Source: JBGQBN01 sp041494805
Lineage (GTDB): Bacteria > Acidobacteriota > Terriglobia > Terriglobales > Acidobacteriaceae
NCBI GenBank assembly: GCA_041494805.1
Contig: JBGQBN010000071.1
Coordinates: forward strand, 1-16,995
DNA: 16,995 bases
Direction of reading: 5' to 3'
Under the pieces are notes generated by a model that ran no database searches, had not been told where the DNA came from, and saw only the letters and a program-made list of their open reading frames with translations. Shown here piece after piece: positions 13,439 through 16,995 of the stretch (position 1 is its first letter; the number at the start of each line of letters is the position of its first letter). Position numbers and translations under genes: made by a program.

Positions 13439-14095
13439 CTACATGGAGATGCGAGTTATGCTCTGGAGGAACTGCTTCAGTCGTTCCAGATCTTCTTCCG
13501 AAATTTCTGTAAATCGGATCCCGATGCCGAAACCGGGCCGGCTACCGACGACTCGAGCCATCGCCCACAACTTGGTTTCCTTGATCCAGAGCCCGACTTT
13601 GAGCTTCGTCCCCTCTTTCAGCGGCATGGGCATCTCGATAAAACAGCCTCCCAGGCTGAGTTCGACTGCCTTGCCCCAGATGGGTGCTCCTTCTCCCTGG
13701 GCATGAAGCTCGACGGAATTCGTGCACTTCAAACGAGGATGCTTGCGGCGTTCCGTCCCCTTGGAGTGGCGGCCATATTCATCAATTCCGGGCGCCGGCA
13801 GAGGGAAGTCCCAAATACTCTTTTCTGGGGCGACGTTCTGCAATCCGATCTGGCCTTCGAACGGAGTGCCTGGCTGGCCTGCCCACTTGACGCAAAATCG
13901 GCCCTTGCTCTGGCCATAGACCATGCCGATGATCTCATTTGCCTTGACCTGGGCCTGCAGGCCGGTCAGCTTTGCCCCTTCGCGGCTGACGTTGACGGTG
14001 AAGACATTTTCCGAGAAGGTTTTTCCATTGGCGTCGGTGCCGAAGATTCGGACGGGGAGTTTGACTTCTTTTCGTGGCTCCCGGCGTTGACCCAT
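13439..14095 (-). CDS. Tandem PilZ-domain protein (predicted cyclic-di-GMP receptor)
   Basis: A 218-residue protein with two PilZ-like domains. The first (about 1-90) has RREPRK at 4-9 and NVSREG at 35-40, matching the RxxxR and D/NxSxxG signatures. The second (about 112-215) has ERRKHPR at 115-121 and ELSLGG at 145-150. Here Glu replaces the usual Asp/Asn, so binding by this half is less certain. No membrane helix or signal peptide, hence cytoplasmic. AGGA in the expected position precedes the ATG at 14095. It is on the opposite strand to its neighbours, ending 14 bp from the end of the receiver gene. The diguanylate cyclase 1.4 kb to the right could supply its ligand. Confidence 0.88.
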   Translation of the reverse strand: MGQRREPRKEVKLPVRIFGTDANGKTFSENVFTVNVSREGAKLTGLQAQVKANEIIGMVYGQSKGRFCVKWAGQPGTPFEGQIGLQNVAPEKSIWDFPLPAPGIDEYGRHSKGTERRKHPRLKCTNSVELHAQGEGAPIWGKAVELSLGGCFIEMPMPLKEGTKLKVGLWIKETKLWAMARVVGSRPGFGIGIRFTEISEEDLERLKQFLQSITRISM

Positions 14096-14393
14096 AAATC
14101 CTCGGCGTAGTCCTCAAGAGGTCAGGTGTGGGCCCGTGTTGAGGGCGATGGTAACGCCGGGGGGAGGGGCTCGCCAAGTAACCGCGGGCGTACCCATCGC
14201 GCAAGTCAGTCTGGGGAAGAGGTAAAACGCTGCAAAACCTTGCATTGGGGGTTTAAAGCGTGCCCGTCGCTCACAGCTAAGATACTGTGCCGCAATAATT
14301 TGGCGGCAGGGTCGCGGCATTCCAATTGCACTTCTTGAGCCTCCTAGGGCGACTCGGCCTTTTCGGCGAGCCGGACGCCCGGTAAGGTAGGCA
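14096..14393. other. Divergent intergenic region (no gene)
   Basis: 298 bp between the PilZ gene (minus) and the gene at 14394 (plus). It should hold both promoters. I see no riboswitch consensus: the conserved core of cyclic-di-GMP GEMM elements is absent. A GC-rich imperfect hairpin lies near 14347-14382 (GGGCG and CGCCC arms). Confidence 0.4.
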
Positions 14394-14804
14394 ATGGCGT
14401 ACAAGGAAACCTTCTGGATGGCCTGCGACTCGACCGAACAGTTGCGGGCGGAATACGGCCCCTTTCATACTCGCGCCGAGGCGGAACAAGAAGCTCGGAA
14501 ATTGGGATTTGGCTTTCTGCTACGCTACGAGCACATTATTGGCGAGAACGATGACATCAAGGAAGTCCGCTGCGTTTTTATCGAGTTACCCCAAGCGGCG
14601 GAGATTCCAGTGCGGATTGTGCGCAAACTCCATACCCGCTGCGCCACTTGTGGTGAGTCGGCGGTTCACGATGAACCCTGGCAGGCGGAGGTGTGGGCCG
14701 ACATTCACGAGTTTGAGCACATGCGCCACCGGGTACGACTGTTTGAGCAGACTCGTGCCGAAGGGCTGAAGGAAATCGGCGATTGGCGCGAAAACTGCGC
14801 CTGA
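14394..14804 (+). CDS. Conserved-looking protein of unknown function with a CxxC motif
   Basis: A 136-residue soluble protein I do not recognise. TAAGG then TAGGCA lead to the ATG at 14394, a good ribosome site. The first half (YKETFWMACDSTEQLRAEYG, PFHTRAEAEQEARKLGFG) looks like an alpha/beta unit in which a short sequence is padded by helix. The middle is acidic and stranded (EVRCVFIELPQ). Cys83-x2-Cys86 (HTRCATCGES) followed by several His (HDEPW, IHEFEHMRHRV) could bind a metal ion. There is no signal peptide. The next gene begins 98 bp on, so an operon with it is possible. Confidence 0.75.
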   Translation: MAYKETFWMACDSTEQLRAEYGPFHTRAEAEQEARKLGFGFLLRYEHIIGENDDIKEVRCVFIELPQAAEIPVRIVRKLHTRCATCGESAVHDEPWQAEVWADIHEFEHMRHRVRLFEQTRAEGLKEIGDWRENCA

Positions 14805-14902
14805 CCTGCACGTGACCTCTGCGATACGTGAAACCGCAGCTCCGCTTCTGCTAATCTGTTGACCGTTGATCTGGCCCTCAGTGGCCACTTCCGAGACAAT
14901 CT

Positions 14903-15343
14903 ATGATCCTGGTTATTTCCCTGGTTTTAGCGCTCGTCCCGCTGCTGGGCATCGTCTGGATTGTTGTTTACAGTTCTCTCACGACCGTGGACGGACTGTT
15001 CATGTCTCTGATTCTGCTGACGATGTCGGGAATTCTCGGCCTCAACGCCCTGTACGAACTGCGCAAGCGTGGTTCGGGTTCCGCGCGCGGATCTTCCGCC
15101 GCAGTGGCACTCGCGTCCGGTGGGCTTAGGCAGCGGGGAAAGGTGGAGAGTGTTCAGTTCTTCGAGTCGAACGTAGGACAGCCGAACAAATCCATTGTCA
15201 TGCTCGCCAATGGCGCCACGTCCTCTCACCTGCTGGTGTTTGAAGGAGATATGCGCAATGCGCTCCCCGTCGGCCAGAAGGTTGAAATCACTTTCCGCAA
15301 GGAGAACGGACTCAATGTATTGGTGAACGTCAACTACTCGTGA
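14903..15343 (+). CDS. Small two-helix membrane protein with C-terminal soluble domain
   Basis: A 146-residue protein of unknown function. TM1 is about 2-24 (ILVISLVLALVPLLGIVWIV) and TM2 about 33-51 (FMSLILLTMSGILGLNALY). A Gly/Ser/Arg linker leads to a small beta-rich domain (about 78-146), with RGKVESVQFFESN, MLANGATSSHLLVFEGDM, and PVGQKVEITFRKENG, reading like an OB-fold or NfeD-like barrel. That fold guess is weak. The start ATG at 14903 has only a poor GAGA-type ribosome site. It precedes the diguanylate cyclase gene by 156 bp, in the same direction. Confidence 0.78.
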   Translation: MILVISLVLALVPLLGIVWIVVYSSLTTVDGLFMSLILLTMSGILGLNALYELRKRGSGSARGSSAAVALASGGLRQRGKVESVQFFESNVGQPNKSIVMLANGATSSHLLVFEGDMRNALPVGQKVEITFRKENGLNVLVNVNYS

Positions 15344-15499
15344 GGCGTGCGTATTCGCTGGTTCTGTTCCTTCCTGGGATTACGAAGGTAATCGCCGAAA
15401 GTAATTTTCCCCGCTCATCCCATCTCTGCGCAGTTGAAAATCTATTGAGACCAGCGCTGTGTGGCCCACGGGTACGTGTGGCTGTGGGCAGGAGGGGAG

Positions 15500-16324
15500 A
15501 TGTCGCAGTCCGCCGAGGAACGCACCGGCCAACCATCCATGTTGGCGCGGGCGGAGGAAATTCAGCAACAGATTCAGCAGATTTCCGGCCGCGACTTGCA
15601 GCTCTGGTCGATTGGGATCCTGGTCATCCTGGTCCTGACGGCAGGCCTGCTGGCTTTGCTTCTCCCCAACCTGGTATGGGCGCAGCGCGTCATTCACATC
15701 CAGTTGAGTTATTTGCCACAGCTCTTCTTCGGTCTGATCTCCCTGGTCTTGCTCTTTAACATATACCTGATGGGGCAAAAGCTCACCCTGAACTCGACTC
15801 GCCGCGCACTGATTCGTGAACTGGTACTGAACGAACGGCTGGAGAGCCTTTCCCTGATAGATCCCCTGACCCAGCTTCTGAACCGGCGTGCTCTGAACGA
15901 GTTAATTCCCCGGGAAGTCGCCCGGGCCAATCGTCTGGGCGCCAGCTTGACCTTCATGACTATCGACATCAATGGATTCCGTGCCATTAACTCGAAGTTC
16001 GGAACCCTGGAGGGGGATGCGGCCCTGGTCGAGTTTGCCAAGATGTTGAAGATGATCTTCCGCGGCGGGGATGTGGTGTTCCGCCAGGGCGGCGACGAAT
16101 TCCTGATCGTGATGCCGGACACCAGCGAGGAGCAAGCCGATTTCCCCATCCAGCGGTTGCTGCGCGAAGTGGAGAACTGGAATCTGAGCAGCAAGAAGGG
16201 TTACGAACTCTCGTTCAACTGGGGCCTGGCGCCTTATGTCACGGGCAGCGATTTTTCCGATGTGCTGCGTGCGGTGGACCGCAAGCTTTATCAGAAGAAG
16301 AACAATTTGGTGCCGGTGTTTTAG
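15500..16324 (+). CDS. Membrane-anchored diguanylate cyclase (GGDEF)
   Basis: A 274-residue enzyme that makes cyclic di-GMP from two GTP. The start ATG at 15500 follows AGGAGGGGAG directly; the same frame opens 13 codons earlier at a GTG without such a site. Parts: a Gln-rich helix (about 15-30), TM1 about 37-57, TM2 about 71-91, a linking helix, then a GGDEF domain from about 118. Key residues are Asp156 in IDINGF (metal), the intact GGDEF at 197-201 and the inhibitory I-site RGGD at 188-191, exactly five residues before it. The end (FNWGLAPY, VLRAVDRKLYQKKNN) is complete. There is no EAL domain and no periplasmic sensor of any size. It is the likely source of ligand for the PilZ protein nearby. 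Confidence 0.93.
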   Translation: MSQSAEERTGQPSMLARAEEIQQQIQQISGRDLQLWSIGILVILVLTAGLLALLLPNLVWAQRVIHIQLSYLPQLFFGLISLVLLFNIYLMGQKLTLNSTRRALIRELVLNERLESLSLIDPLTQLLNRRALNELIPREVARANRLGASLTFMTIDINGFRAINSKFGTLEGDAALVEFAKMLKMIFRGGDVVFRQGGDEFLIVMPDTSEEQADFPIQRLLREVENWNLSSKKGYELSFNWGLAPYVTGSDFSDVLRAVDRKLYQKKNNLVPVF

Positions 16325-16389
16325 GGCGCCCAACAAAATCCCGCTGCGCATTTCCTTCCTAAACAGAGTCTTAGAGTAGGTAACCTCCC

Positions 16390-16995
16390 GTGGCCAAGCG
16401 TGACCTGACCAACGACCGTCTCTCGGAGAACCAGGTGCAGGCCATTTTCATCAAGACCGCCAATAGCTATCCGCAGTGCGATCTCAGCGGAGGGCACTGC
16501 CTGGGCACGGCCCTATTGCCGGACGCTTACAAAGCGGAGCAGCAGTTGGGCAACATTCTGCGCTATCTGAAGTGCTGCAAGTCCGACGGCACGTCCCGCT
16601 ATCCGAACCTGCAGCAAGTGTTCATCACCAGCCGGATCTACGGCGGGTATGTGAAGAATCCGAACGGTAGCAACAAGGCGGGCTGCCTGAATCCGGAGCC
16701 ATACGCGTACGAAGAAGGGTTCACGGTGCAGCGCATTATTGTGTCGCAGATCAAGCAAGCGTATGGTCAGGCCAGCGGTGACCAGTTCTCCGGGGCAGTG
16801 GATTACAACCACGCACCCTGGTTCGACTGGGGACCGTATCTTTGGGCGAGCGGAGACCACCCGCGCAGTGACGGGTTGGTGTGGTGCATGGGCCAGAACA
16901 GCGGTCTCTGCACCCAGGATCAGCGCGATGTTCGAGATGGTGATTTGGGTGACCAGATCAATTTCTGGGGCGACTTTACACACCCCGCAGCCAAG
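16390..16995 (+). CDS. SGNH-hydrolase-like protein, apparently lacking its N-terminal half (runs off window)
   Basis: The frame is open from a GTG at 16390 to the window end (202 codons), with an in-frame stop (TAA) at 16381. Motifs such as SENQVQAIFIKTAN, NLQQVFITSRIYGGY, LNPEPYAYEEGFTVQ, WFDWGPYLWASG and a final DFTHPA match, from memory, a family of secreted SGNH/GDSL-like proteins seen in Acidobacteriota and Planctomycetes. In those relatives about 150 residues come first: a signal peptide and the block with the catalytic Ser. Here nothing of that kind precedes, and only 65 bp separate the GTG from the cyclase gene. This could be a 5'-truncated remnant, or the family assignment could be off. 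The DxxHP block with the catalytic Asp/His is present. Confidence 0.6.
   Translation, partial: MAKRDLTNDRLSENQVQAIFIKTANSYPQCDLSGGHCLGTALLPDAYKAEQQLGNILRYLKCCKSDGTSRYPNLQQVFITSRIYGGYVKNPNGSNKAGCLNPEPYAYEEGFTVQRIIVSQIKQAYGQASGDQFSGAVDYNHAPWFDWGPYLWASGDHPRSDGLVWCMGQNSGLCTQDQRDVRDGDLGDQINFWGDFTHPAAK

Noticed and set aside
14096..14393. Possible cyclic-di-GMP riboswitch upstream of the PilZ or 14394 gene
   Set aside because: The conserved core bases of GEMM-type riboswitches are not present on either strand.
1..16995. CRISPR array or tRNA/rRNA genes
   Set aside because: No regularly spaced repeats of CRISPR length and no cloverleaf or rRNA signatures were seen.

Overview
The window looks like a chromosomal piece of a GC-rich, Gram-negative soil-type bacterium. 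The tripartite efflux system with an outer-membrane channel shows two membranes. Tandem-PilZ proteins, stand-alone LuxR-type HTH proteins and a predicted SGNH-like secreted family are things I associate with Acidobacteriota (Terriglobia). That placement is inference, because there is no rRNA or marker gene here.

Left part (1-6165, all minus strand): one regulated efflux operon. In transcription order it holds an OmpR-type response regulator, a membrane sensor histidine kinase, a TolC-family outer-membrane channel, a lipoprotein periplasmic adaptor, and the first 412 codons of an RND pump that runs off the window edge. The two regulator genes overlap, and the adaptor and pump follow with gaps of 2 and 18 bp. 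The layout matches two-component systems that control their own RND pump.

Middle part (6418-11771): a mobile island made of two IS1595-family elements side by side. I could define both to the base. Element 1 is 6426-8786, with 25-bp inverted ends matching at 22 of 25 positions. Element 2 is 8795-11763, with 25-bp inverted ends that are identical. Three identical copies of the 8-bp target TGCACTTG lie left of, between and right of them. The two transposases point away from each other across a junction of two 17-bp mirror-image ends around the shared target copy. Each transposase has a TTGACA -35 hexamer built into its terminal repeat. Cargo sits at the outer ends. Element 1 carries a small two-helix membrane protein and a coiled-coil/winged-helix protein. 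Element 2 carries a Cys-rich zinc-ribbon-like protein, a 109-residue unknown protein and a trypsin-fold serine peptidase with an intact H-D-S triad.

Right part (11772-16995): the native chromosome resumes with two overlapping stand-alone LuxR-type HTH genes. Their upstream region is exactly where the island landed. Then come a 633-bp stretch without a convincing gene, a single-domain response regulator, a two-PilZ-domain protein on the minus strand, two small conserved-looking unknown genes, and a membrane diguanylate cyclase with intact GGDEF and I-site. The last feature is the start of an SGNH-hydrolase-like gene that appears to lack its N-terminal half. PilZ plus GGDEF suggests a small cyclic-di-GMP neighbourhood.

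If the island is removed, the efflux operon and the LuxR-type pair become divergent neighbours sharing about 310 bp of regulatory DNA.
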